Assembly (NCBI RefSeq): GCF_023556335.1
Contig: NZ_JAIKTS010000001.1
Coordinates: 124,001 to 188,000 of the forward strand
Direction of reading: 5' to 3'
Source: Stenotrophomonas mori
Lineage (GTDB): Bacteria > Pseudomonadota > Gammaproteobacteria > Xanthomonadales > Xanthomonadaceae
Length of the DNA stretch: 64,000 bases
The position numbers and the translations under genes are program-made. Below the pieces are notes generated by a model. The model was not told the origin of the DNA and did not search any database. It worked only from the letters and a program-made list of their open reading frames with translations. Every line of letters begins with the position of its first letter. The stretch's first letter is position 1. Shown here piece by piece: positions 20,213 through 27,908 of this stretch.

Positions 20213-20286
20213 GCGGGTGTAGCTCAATGGTAGAGCAGAAGCTTCCCAAGCTTACGACGAGGGTTCGATTCCCTTCACCCGCTCCA
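20213..20286 (+). tRNA. tRNA-Gly (anticodon CCC)
   Basis: A full cloverleaf can be drawn. The acceptor stem is GCGGGTG paired with CACCCGC, the discriminator is T, and CCA is encoded. The D arm is GCTC-AATGGTA-GAGC and the anticodon loop is TTCCCAA with anticodon CCC. The T arm is GAGGG with loop TTCGATT. It matches bacterial tRNA-Gly(CCC) closely. The outermost pair of the anticodon stem is a G-A mismatch. Confidence 0.95.
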
Positions 20287-20366
20287 GCCTCTCCAGGCCC
20301 CGCCGCCGGGAAGGCTCCAGGCACGGGCAGGGCGCGTCGCGCCGGTGCGTATTCCCGGATCCAGCG

Positions 20367-21242
20367 ATGAAACTGGCCATCCTTTCCCGCAACAGCAAGC
20401 TCTACTCGACCCGCCGGCTGGTCGAGGCGGCGCGCGCGCGAGGCCACACGGTGCGCATACTCGATCCGCTGCGGTGCTACATGCGCATCACCGCGGGCGA
20501 CTTCAGCATGCACTACAAGGGGCGGCCGCTGTCCGGTTTCGATGCGGTGATCCCGCGGATCGGAACCTCGATCACCCGCTACGGCACTGCCGTGCTGCGG
20601 CAGTTCGAGATGATGGGCGCCTGCACGCCCAACCCGTCCGACGCGATCCTGCGCGCCCGCGACAAGCTGCGCGCGCAGCAGGTCCTGGCCGCCAAGGGCA
20701 TCGACATGCCCGTCACGGTGTTCGGCGACAACCCCGACGACACCGACGACCTGCTGTCCATGCTGGGGCCGCCGCCGCACGTGCTGAAGCTGAGCGAAGG
20801 TACCCAGGGGAGGGGGGTGATCCTCACCGAGAAGCTCAGCGCATCGCGGGCGACGGTGGAAGCCCTGCGTGGCCTGTATGCGAACTTCCTGGTCCAAGAG
20901 TTCATCGGCGAGGCGCAAGGGGCCGACCTGCGCTGCCTGGTGGTCGGCGACCGGGTGGTGGCGACCATGCGCCGGCAGGCGCAGGAGGGGGAGTTCCGCT
21001 CGAACCTGCATGCCGGCGGCAGCGCCGGGCCGGTGGCCTGCAGCAGGGCCGAACAGCAGGTCGCGGTACGTTCGGCCCGCGCGCTGGGCCTGGGCATCGC
21101 CGGCGTGGACATGATCCGCTCGCGGCGCGGGCCGTTGATCCTGGAGGTGAATTCGACGCCCGGGCTGGAGGGGATCGAAAGCATCTCGGGGCGGGATGTC
21201 GCCGGCGAGGTGATCGATTACGTCGCAAATCTGAGGCGTTGA
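20367..21242 (+). CDS. rimK: Ribosomal protein S6--L-glutamate ligase-type ATP-grasp enzyme
   Basis: 291 aa ATP-grasp ligase that adds glutamate residues to the C-terminus of ribosomal protein S6. The N-terminal domain [18 protein letters not shown] and the ATP-grasp core ([41 protein letters not shown]) match RimK in order and length. It starts 80 bases after tRNA-Gly. A strong intrinsic terminator follows at 21357. Some RimK relatives act on other substrates, so S6 is inferred from the family. Confidence 0.93.
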   Translation: MKLAILSRNSKLYSTRRLVEAARARGHTVRILDPLRCYMRITAGDFSMHYKGRPLSGFDAVIPRIGTSITRYGTAVLRQFEMMGACTPNPSDAILRARDKLRAQQVLAAKGIDMPVTVFGDNPDDTDDLLSMLGPPPHVLKLSEGTQGRGVILTEKLSASRATVEALRGLYANFLVQEFIGEAQGADLRCLVVGDRVVATMRRQAQEGEFRSNLHAGGSAGPVACSRAEQQVAVRSARALGLGIAGVDMIRSRRGPLILEVNSTPGLEGIESISGRDVAGEVIDYVANLRR

Positions 21243-21356
21243 CCCCGGTTTCCGATTTGCTTGCATGGTTTTAACGGGTGCTTAATTGCGCCTTTTCTAC
21301 GCTTCATCCACTGCGACCCGCCCTCCTCAGCAGGTCCGGTGATCGGGAACTTTTCA

Positions 21357-21391
21357 GGCCTTGGCGGGCACCGCCAAGGCCTCGTTTTTTT
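21357..21391 (+). terminator. Intrinsic terminator after rimK
   Basis: A perfect 11-bp stem (GGCCTTGGCGG / CCGCCAAGGCC) with a 3-base loop GCA, followed by TCG and a run of seven T. It lies about 115 bases after the rimK stop and before the next gene. Confidence 0.92.
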
Positions 21392-21459
21392 GTGCCTCCG
21401 CCCGCTTGTTGCCGTTTTCATCCACGGCTAGAGTGGGCGGAATTCCAAGGGGGACACGG

Positions 21460-21927
21460 ATGATGTCGAGGAGTCTGCTGGTAGGGGTGGCGCTGCTGGT
21501 ATCCGGCAGTTGCCTGGCCAAACCCCCGGAGCCGCCGCTGCGCCCGGCGCTGCCGTTCGCCGCGCAGCACGAGAGGATCCGCGCCGACCTGCAGGCCGGC
21601 GAGCGGTACAGCGAGATTTCCGCCACGGACCGGCAGCGGGTGGCCGAGGCGCTGGAGCGCATGGCGCAGGCGATCGGTGAGGGCAACGCCGAGGCGCTCC
21701 CGCCGGAGCGTCGCGCCCGGGTGTTCAACGATCAGGAACTGGTCAACACGCTGTTGGCGCGGGCGCGTGAAGACAGCCGGCTGGTGTGCCGGCGCGAGAA
21801 GCCGATCGGCTCCAGGATGCCGGTCACGCAATGCCAGACGGTCGCCGAGCGCGGCCGCATGCGGCAGGACGCCGACAGCCAGCTCCGCCATGTGCAGGAG
21901 GGGCGGATCATCAAGGCCAACGATTGA
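21460..21927 (+). CDS. Secreted protein of unknown function
   Basis: 155 aa with a clear N-terminal signal peptide (MMSRSLLVGVALLVSGSCLA, predicted cleavage after about residue 20; the Cys in SGSC could also make it a lipoprotein). The mature part is helical and charged, with ERMAQAIGEG, DQELVNTLLARAREDSRLVC and two later Cys residues that could form a disulfide. The start ATG 21460 has AAGGGGG upstream; the open frame extends back to 21361 across the rimK terminator and is not used. Family not recognised. It is followed 121 bases later by the response regulator gene. Confidence 0.72.
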   Translation: MMSRSLLVGVALLVSGSCLAKPPEPPLRPALPFAAQHERIRADLQAGERYSEISATDRQRVAEALERMAQAIGEGNAEALPPERRARVFNDQELVNTLLARAREDSRLVCRREKPIGSRMPVTQCQTVAERGRMRQDADSQLRHVQEGRIIKAND

Positions 21928-22048
21928 ACGGCCGCGCCGGCACGGGCGGGGGGCCGGAATGGCGCGATGTTAATGAAGCTTGTGCTGTAATCCCTGCGTT
22001 CCGGCGCGCGACCGCGCCGGCCCGGGCCAACGAAGGATATCCACGCCA

Positions 22049-22726
22049 GTGCGCATTCTAGTAATCGAAGACAACAGCGACATCGCCGCCAACCTCGGGG
22101 ATTACCTTGAGGACCGCGGCCACACGGTGGACTTCGCCGCCGATGGCGTGACCGGCCTGCACCTGGCGGTCGTCCACGACTTCGACGCGATCGTGCTCGA
22201 TCTCAACCTGCCCGGCATGGACGGCATCGAAGTCTGCCGCAAGCTGCGCAACGACGCGCGCAAGCAGACCCCGGTGCTGATGCTGACCGCGCGCGATTCG
22301 CTGGACAACAAGCTTGCCGGCTTCGATTCCGGTGCCGACGACTACCTGATCAAGCCGTTCGCCCTGCAGGAAGTGGAAGTGCGCCTCAACGCGCTGTCGC
22401 GGCGGGGCAAGGGCGCGCATACGCGGGTGCTGGAAACCGGCGAGCTGGAATACAACCTGGATACGCTGGAAGTGCGTCGCCAGGGCAAGCTGCTGCAGCT
22501 CAACCCGACGGCGCTGAAGATCCTGCAGGCGCTGATGGAGGCCTCGCCCGCGGTGGTCACCCGGCAGGAGCTGGAAACCCGGGTCTGGGGCGAGGAACTG
22601 CCGGATTCGGATTCGCTGCGGGTGCACATCCACGGCCTGCGCGCGGTGGTGGACAAGCCCTTCGAAGTGCCGATGATCCAGACCCGGCATGGCATCGGCT
22701 ACCGGATCGCCGCGCCCGATGCCTGA
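22049..22726 (+). CDS. OmpR-family response regulator (ColR/VgrR-like)
   Basis: 225 aa DNA-binding response regulator. The receiver domain has the acidic pair in VIEDNSD, the phospho-acceptor Asp in IVLDLNLPGMDG, the Thr in LMLTARDS and Lys in YLIKPF. The winged-helix output domain (residues about 130-225) ends LRVHIHGLRAVVDKPF and MIQTRHGIGYRI. The start is GTG 22049. Its stop overlaps the histidine kinase start by 8 bases. Sequence and pairing recall ColR of Pseudomonas and VgrR of Xanthomonas campestris, which respond to metal ions. That assignment is from memory of the family. Confidence 0.9.
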   Translation: MRILVIEDNSDIAANLGDYLEDRGHTVDFAADGVTGLHLAVVHDFDAIVLDLNLPGMDGIEVCRKLRNDARKQTPVLMLTARDSLDNKLAGFDSGADDYLIKPFALQEVEVRLNALSRRGKGAHTRVLETGELEYNLDTLEVRRQGKLLQLNPTALKILQALMEASPAVVTRQELETRVWGEELPDSDSLRVHIHGLRAVVDKPFEVPMIQTRHGIGYRIAAPDA

Positions 22727-24059
22727 AAGTCCATCGTCGTCCGCGAAGGCCGGCAAGCATGGCCGGTTCCGGCGTCGCCTGCGCAGCCGCATCATCGTCT
22801 CGTTCGTGCTGCTGGGCTTCAGCCTGACGGCACTGTTCGCGTTCGCCACGAACTGGGCGCGTCAGCGCGTGGAGAGCCAGCTCGTCGAAGAGGTGATGAA
22901 CCGCAATGTCGACGAGTATGCGCGCCGCTATTACGTCGACCCCACGCACGCGCCGGATGTGCCGTTCCAGCAGCTGAAAGCCTATTTCTATCCCCGGGAG
23001 AAGTTCGAGCGGGTGCGTGAGGAACGGCCCGAGTGGGCGGCGTTGCCCAACGGGAACCACAACGTCAGCGGCGTGGACGAGGATGGAAAGCCCTTTTCCT
23101 ACAAGCTGGCGGTTCGCAAAGCGGACGACACCTGGTTCTTCCTCGCTTACGACATGACGGAAAGCATGCGTGGAGAGCAGCAGCTCAAGCGCGCCCTGTT
23201 CCTGTCGGTGATCGTATTCAGCCTGTTGTCGCTGGTGCTGGGCTGGTGGTCGGCGTCGCGTGTGATGCGCCCGGTTTCGGACCTGGCCGCGCGCCTGCGC
23301 GCCTACCGTGGCGGGACACGGCATCCGGAACCGCTGGCGCCGCGGTTTCCCGACGATGAGGTCGGGCAGCTGGCAGAGGCGCTGGATGACTATTCGGCGC
23401 GCCTGACCGAAGTGGTGCAGCGTGATCGCGAGTTCAATGCCGACGTGAGCCATGAGCTGCGCACGCCGCTGGCGGTGATCCGCGGTGCGACCGAACTGCT
23501 GCTCACCCGCCCGGGCCTAGATGAAAAGATGCTGCAGCGCCTGCAGCGCATTCAGCGTGCCGAACAGCAGTGCAGCGACCTGATCGGTTCGCTGCTGCTG
23601 CTGTCGCGCAACGAACGCGGCCAGGGGTGCAGCAATGTCGCCCGGATCGCCGAGCAGCTGTTGGAAGCGCATCGGGCGCAGCTGGGCGGAAAACCGCTGG
23701 AGCTGCTGCTGGAGGGCGAGCGCGAGCTGGTCGTCGATGCTCCGGAAGCCGCGGTGTCGGTGGCGCTGGGCAACCTGATCGGCAATGCGGTGAAGTACAC
23801 CCAGGAAGGCCAGGTGCGGGTCCGCGTGCTGGACAACGCCGTGGAAGTGATCGATACGGGTCCGGGCTTGAGTGAGAAGGACGCCGCCAGCCTGTTCCAG
23901 CGGGGCTATCGCGGCACGCATGCCGGCCATTCGCAGGGCGGCGGCATCGGGCTGTCCATCGTCAGCCGCCTGTGTGCCCTCTATGGCTGGCAGGCAAGTA
24001 TCCGGCCGGGGGACGGGCAGGGCGTGGTCGGTACGCTGACGTTCGCGCCGGCGGGCTGA
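22719..24059 (+). CDS. Sensor histidine kinase (ColS/VgrS-like)
   Basis: 446 aa inner-membrane kinase paired with the upstream regulator. TM1 is about residues 25-45 and TM2 about 160-180. Between them is a periplasmic loop of about 115 residues containing an ExxE element, ERPE at residues 102-105, in an acidic patch. The HAMP-like linker follows TM2. The dimerisation helix carries the phospho-acceptor His245 in SHELRTP. The ATPase domain has the N box NLIGNAVKYT and DTGPGLS. ExxE motifs bind Fe3+ or Zn2+ in known ColS/VgrS sensors, so a metal ligand is likely by inference. ATG 22719 overlaps the regulator gene by 8 bases. Confidence 0.9.
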   Translation: MPESPSSSAKAGKHGRFRRRLRSRIIVSFVLLGFSLTALFAFATNWARQRVESQLVEEVMNRNVDEYARRYYVDPTHAPDVPFQQLKAYFYPREKFERVREERPEWAALPNGNHNVSGVDEDGKPFSYKLAVRKADDTWFFLAYDMTESMRGEQQLKRALFLSVIVFSLLSLVLGWWSASRVMRPVSDLAARLRAYRGGTRHPEPLAPRFPDDEVGQLAEALDDYSARLTEVVQRDREFNADVSHELRTPLAVIRGATELLLTRPGLDEKMLQRLQRIQRAEQQCSDLIGSLLLLSRNERGQGCSNVARIAEQLLEAHRAQLGGKPLELLLEGERELVVDAPEAAVSVALGNLIGNAVKYTQEGQVRVRVLDNAVEVIDTGPGLSEKDAASLFQRGYRGTHAGHSQGGGIGLSIVSRLCALYGWQASIRPGDGQGVVGTLTFAPAG

Positions 24060-24201
24060 GCGGGCGGAGCTGCGGGGGCGGACGAACGCATCTATTGCGC
24101 CGGACAGCCTGCAGGTGGCTGCAAGCAGCGGACCGCCGCTTCAAGGCCGAGGCTGGGGCACCCCCCGGGCGCGGTGCCGGCAACGTGCCGGCAGAAGACG
24201 G

Positions 24202-24822
24202 TCAGGGCGCGCGCGCCAGCGCCAGTTGCCGATACCGCCGGTCCAACTCCGCCACCTGCGGCTGCAGGTGCGCGGGCGCGTGTTCGTTGACGATCACGTC
24301 GTCGGCCAGTGCCAGGCGCTGGCTGTCGCCGGCCTGTGCACGGATCATGCGTGTCGCCAGCTCCGCGTCGATTCCATCGCGCCGGAGCAGGCGGGCTTGG
24401 CGCACCGCCTCGGGCGCGTCGACCACCAGCACGCGGTCCAGCCAGGGATAGCCCTTGCGTCCTCCCGCCTCGGCCAGCAGCGGGATCGCGGCGATGGCGT
24501 AGGGGCCGGGTGCGGCGCGGCAGGCGTCGTGAAGACGGGTACGGATCGCCGGGTGGGTGATGGCTTCCAGGGCCGCGCGCGCCTGGTCGTCGGCGAACAC
24601 GTGCGCACGCAGCCGGGCGCGGTCCAGGCTGCCGTCGGCCCGCAGCATGCCTGTGCCGAAGCGCTGCCTGATCGCTTCCAGTGTGGCGCCGCCGGGTGCC
24701 ACCACCTCGCGGGCGACCACATCGGCGTCGGCCACGATGACGCCCAGTTCTTCGAAGCGGCGGCTGACTTCGCTCTTGCCCGAGGCGATGCCGCCGGTGA
24801 GGCCGACGATGAAGTCGCTCAT
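24202..24822 (-). CDS. coaE: Dephospho-CoA kinase
   Basis: 206 aa enzyme of the last step of coenzyme A synthesis, phosphorylating the 3'-OH of dephospho-CoA. The P-loop GLTGGIASGKSEVSR is at residues 7-21, followed by VIVADADVVAREVV, ITHPAIRTRL and IPLLAEAG. The gene follows pilD on the minus strand; coaE downstream of pilD is a conserved arrangement in many gammaproteobacteria. The open frame upstream of the start is a shadow of the pil genes. Confidence 0.96.
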   Translation of the reverse strand: MSDFIVGLTGGIASGKSEVSRRFEELGVIVADADVVAREVVAPGGATLEAIRQRFGTGMLRADGSLDRARLRAHVFADDQARAALEAITHPAIRTRLHDACRAAPGPYAIAAIPLLAEAGGRKGYPWLDRVLVVDAPEAVRQARLLRRDGIDAELATRMIRAQAGDSQRLALADDVIVNEHAPAHLQPQVAELDRRYRQLALARAP

Positions 24823-24857
24823 GTGCGCGGGTCGCGGCGCATGCGGAGCAGCGCGGG

Positions 24858-25718
24858 CTACAGCCCGGCCCATCCCCTGTAGGCGCCGATCATCTGGTCG
24901 CCCCACATGAATACCAGCCAGCCGGCAATGGCCAGGTAGGGGCCGAACGGGATCGGCGTGGCGCGGTCGCGGCCGCGCGCGTACAGCCAGATCGAGCCGA
25001 CGATGGCGCCGACCAGCGAGGACAGCAGGATGATCGGCAGGATGCCCTGCAGGCCGCACCAGGCGCCGAGCGCGGCCAGCAGCTTGAAGTCGCCGTGGCC
25101 CATGCCCTCCTTGCCGGTGAGCTGCCTGAACAACCACCACACCGTCCACAACGACAGATAGCCCACCGCGGCGCCGAGCAGCGCCGGCTTGGCCGCGATG
25201 TAGAGGTTGTCCATGCTTCCGATCAGGCCCAGCCACATCAGCGGCAGGGTCAGCTGGTCGGGCAGCAGCTGGGTGCGCAGGTCGATGCCGGACAGCGCGA
25301 TCAGGAAGCAGGCCAGCACGATGGCGCCGAACCCCTGCCAGCCGAAGCCGAACTGCCACACGCTGGCCACGACCATGAGCGCCGTCAACAGCTCCACCAG
25401 CGGGTACTGGAGGGAAATGGGGGTCTGGCAATGGCGGCAGCGGCCGCGCTGCAGCAGCCAGCTGAACAGCGGGATGTTCTCGTACCAGCGCAGCGGGTGC
25501 TTGCAGTGCGGGCAGTGCGAGGGCTCCACCACCACCCCCGGCGGCGGCGGCTCGTAGAGGTCGGGCTCGCCCAGGATCTCGCGGGCGTCCCGCTTCCACT
25601 GCCACTCCATGCGCCGCGGCAGGCGCAGGATCACCACGTTGAGGAAGCTGCCGATCAGCAGTCCCAGTCCGGCGGCGGCGGGGTAGCCGAGGCCGGGATG
25701 CTGGTCGAGGAAGGCCAT
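24858..25718 (-). CDS. pilD: Prepilin leader peptidase / N-methyltransferase
   Basis: 286 aa polytopic inner-membrane aspartyl protease. It cleaves type IV prepilins after the Gly of GFTLIE and methylates the new N-terminal Phe. The two CxxC pairs of the cytoplasmic zinc-binding domain are CPHC (69-72) and CRHC (94-97). The catalytic aspartates are Asp146 in SGIDLRTQLLPD and Asp210 in GHGDFK. It lies between pilC and coaE on the same strand with short gaps. Substrates would be the two pilins encoded at 27.4 and 29.9 kb, minor pilins and possibly type II secretion pseudopilins. Confidence 0.97.
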   Translation of the reverse strand: MAFLDQHPGLGYPAAAGLGLLIGSFLNVVILRLPRRMEWQWKRDAREILGEPDLYEPPPPGVVVEPSHCPHCKHPLRWYENIPLFSWLLQRGRCRHCQTPISLQYPLVELLTALMVVASVWQFGFGWQGFGAIVLACFLIALSGIDLRTQLLPDQLTLPLMWLGLIGSMDNLYIAAKPALLGAAVGYLSLWTVWWLFRQLTGKEGMGHGDFKLLAALGAWCGLQGILPIILLSSLVGAIVGSIWLYARGRDRATPIPFGPYLAIAGWLVFMWGDQMIGAYRGWAGL

Positions 25719-25724
25719 GGATCT

Positions 25725-26984
25725 TTATCCGACGATGGAGGCGAGTTTGAAGATGGGCAGGTACATGCCGATGACCATGCCGCCGACGACCACGCCGATG
25801 AACACCATGATCAACGGTTCGATCAGGCTGCTCAAGGCGTCCACGGCATTGTTCACTTCCTGTTCGAAGTATTCGGCCACCTTGAACAGCATGGTGTCCA
25901 GCGCGCCGGCCTCCTCGCCGATGGCGGTCATCTGCACCACCATGTGCGGGAATACGCTCACCTGCTTCATCGCCATGTTCACCGGGTAGCCCACGGCGAC
26001 GTCGTCGCGCATGTGCAGCACCGACTCCTCGTAGACCTTGTTGCCGGTGGCCCCGGCGACGATGCCCAGCGCCTCCACCAGCGGCACGCCGGCCTTGAAC
26101 GTCACCGCGGTGGTGCGGGCGAAGCGGGCGATGGAGCTGTTGTGCATGATCTGGCCGATCACCGGCATCTTCAGGATCAGCCGGTCCATGGTGTGCTGGA
26201 GCTTGGGCGACCGCTTGAACGCGGCCATGAAGCCGACGGCCGCGCCGATGGTCACCAGCAGGATCAACCACCACCACCCGACCATGAAGCGCGAGGCGGC
26301 CACGATCATCTGCGTGAACACTGGCAGGTCGGCGCCGAAGCTGCTGAAGACCTCTTCGAACTGCGGCACCACGAACACCAGCAGGATGGCGCTGACCAGC
26401 AGGGCCACGGCCACGGTCATGGCCGGGTAGAACAGCGCTTTCTTGATCTTGCCCTTCAGCGATTCCAGGTTCTCCTGGTAGTCGGCGATGGTTTCCAGCA
26501 CGGTTTCCAGCACGCCGGCGCCTTCGCCGGCCCGCACCAGGTTGCGGTACAGCTCGTCGAACTGCACCGGATGCTTGCTGATGGCTTCGTACAGCGAGGC
26601 GCCGCCTTCCAGGTCGGCGCGGATCTCGCCGACCAGCTTGGCCATGCGCGGGTTCTTGTGGCCGCTGCCAATGATCTCCAGGGAAGTCACGATCGGCACG
26701 CCGGACTTCATCATGGTCGCCATCTGGCGGCTGAAGAAGGCGATGTCCTTGGGTTTGACCGGCTTGCCGGCCGCACCGAACAGCGGCTTGGGCTTGGGCT
26801 TCACCACTGTCGGGGTGATGCCGAGCTTGCGCAGCTCGGCGCGCAGCAGGTTGGCGTTGCGGGCATCCTGCTCGCCCTTCATCTTGACCCCGCGCTTGTC
26901 GGTCCCCTCCCAGACAAACGCCTGCAGCTGGCTGGTGCCGCGTGCAACGGGTTCTTTGTTCACTGCGCTACGGGTAACGGACAT
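25725..26984 (-). CDS. pilC: Type IV pilus inner-membrane platform protein
   Basis: 419 aa polytopic protein that forms the platform on which PilB and PilT motors act. It contains two repeated GspF domains, with FSRQMATMMKSGVPIVTSLE in the first and FARTTAVTFKAGVPLVEALG in the second. Three membrane segments follow the usual PilC pattern, with a hydrophobic C-terminus (MVIGMYLPIFKLASIVG). Its start faces the pilA gene across a 432-base intergenic region. It is six bases upstream of pilD. Confidence 0.97.
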   Translation of the reverse strand: MSVTRSAVNKEPVARGTSQLQAFVWEGTDKRGVKMKGEQDARNANLLRAELRKLGITPTVVKPKPKPLFGAAGKPVKPKDIAFFSRQMATMMKSGVPIVTSLEIIGSGHKNPRMAKLVGEIRADLEGGASLYEAISKHPVQFDELYRNLVRAGEGAGVLETVLETIADYQENLESLKGKIKKALFYPAMTVAVALLVSAILLVFVVPQFEEVFSSFGADLPVFTQMIVAASRFMVGWWWLILLVTIGAAVGFMAAFKRSPKLQHTMDRLILKMPVIGQIMHNSSIARFARTTAVTFKAGVPLVEALGIVAGATGNKVYEESVLHMRDDVAVGYPVNMAMKQVSVFPHMVVQMTAIGEEAGALDTMLFKVAEYFEQEVNNAVDALSSLIEPLIMVFIGVVVGGMVIGMYLPIFKLASIVG

Positions 26985-27416
26985 GGTTCATCTCCCCCGT
27001 CCAGCCACTCCCCGGGCCGGACAACCCCCGCATGGTAGCGGGTCCGGATCGCCGCGGCATCCGCGGGGCCGGACAGATGCGGCCTGGATCACGCTCGTTC
27101 ATGCCCGCAACACGGCGGCGGCATCCACGCCGCGCATCGAGTCCCCCGGCCTGTATCCGCCTCGTTGCGCGGGGTTCGGCGGCACCGGGGCAGGAGGGAT
27201 CACTGGCGGGATGCGTCGCAAAGTGACCCAAAGCGTCAACTTGCAGGCTGCTTCGCAAAATCGTCCGGCGGGGCTTCCCTTCCTGGCCAATGCTGCCATC
27301 ATGCGCACCGGGGAATGGCGGGTCCGCGTGTCTTGGCACGCAACCTGCTGTTGTTCCATGCCAGGAGGGCGACGGCCCGCCTGTGTTCACAATCCACACC
27401 TCTAGGGGATGTACTC
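26985..27416. other. Divergent pilC / pilA intergenic region
   Basis: 432 bases without a gene. The right part holds the sigma-54 promoter of pilA (listed separately) about 70 bases before its start. The middle, 27200-27290, is relatively AT-richer than its surroundings and is the natural place for PilR binding and for the pilC promoter, but I could not identify a definite operator. Confidence 0.6.
27334..27349 (+). promoter_or_regulatory. Sigma-54 (RpoN) promoter of first pilin gene
   Basis: TGGCACG-CAAC-CTGCT matches the -24/-12 consensus TGGCACG-N4-TTGCA except for one base. The invariant GG (27335-27336) and GC (27347-27348) are separated by exactly 10 bases. It lies about 68 bases upstream of the pilin ATG. 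In Pseudomonas and Xanthomonas, pilA is transcribed by RpoN under PilR control; pilRS are not in this window. Confidence 0.85.
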
Positions 27417-27782
27417 ATGAAGAAGATGCAGCAGGGCTTCACCCTGATCGAACTGATGATCGTGGTTGCGATCATCGCCATCTTGGCCGCCATCGCGCTG
27501 CCGCAGTACCGCAACTACACCCAGCGCTCGTCCAACGGCGCCTGCCTGGCCGAGGCCAAGGCGTACATGAATACTGCTGTGGCAGACATTGCTGATGGGC
27601 GTGATGCAACTGGTTACGCGGGTACTGCATGCAATAAGACGCTGGCCAAGGGTGACATCGACGTTGCTCAATACAGCGCTCCGGTCAGCGTTGACTTCCC
27701 GGCTCAGCTGAAGGGCAACCAGGGTCTGCTCGAGCGTGCTGTCTGCGATACCGGCAGCGGCGAGTGCTCGCTGAAGAAGTAA
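27417..27782 (+). CDS. pilA: Type IV pilin (first copy)
   Basis: 121 aa structural subunit of the type IVa pilus. The short leader MKKMQQG is followed by the processing site G7/F8 and the mature start [20 protein letters not shown], with the essential Glu at mature position 5. The globular part ends with a Cys-bounded C-terminal loop (CDTGSGEC), the typical D-region disulfide. ATG 27417 is the only start consistent with a class III leader. It is followed by a perfect terminator. The second pilin gene at 29.9 kb shares nearly the same first 55 residues but has a different globular domain. Confidence 0.97.
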   Translation: MKKMQQGFTLIELMIVVAIIAILAAIALPQYRNYTQRSSNGACLAEAKAYMNTAVADIADGRDATGYAGTACNKTLAKGDIDVAQYSAPVSVDFPAQLKGNQGLLERAVCDTGSGECSLKK

Positions 27783-27808
27783 GCGTTCTTCAACGAGCGT
27801 GTTTCAAG

Positions 27809-27839
27809 AAACCCGGCTTATCGCCGGGTTTCTTTATTG
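27809..27839 (+). terminator. Intrinsic terminator after first pilin gene
   Basis: A perfect 10-bp stem GAAACCCGGC / GCCGGGTTTC with a 5-base loop, followed by TTTATT. It begins 26 bases after the pilin stop. The pilin transcript is therefore likely monocistronic, with limited read-through into the glycosyltransferase gene. Confidence 0.93.
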
Positions 27840-27908
27840 CGGTGATACGAGAGGCTATCGCAGCAGCGGTGGTCGTTTTCCGTCACCGCCTGTCATTTGC
27901 GGAAGCCA

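Noticed and set aside
18099..21266. 1055-codon minus-strand frame
   Set aside because: It spans the autotransporter, the tRNA and rimK in antisense and has low-complexity composition; a GC artefact.
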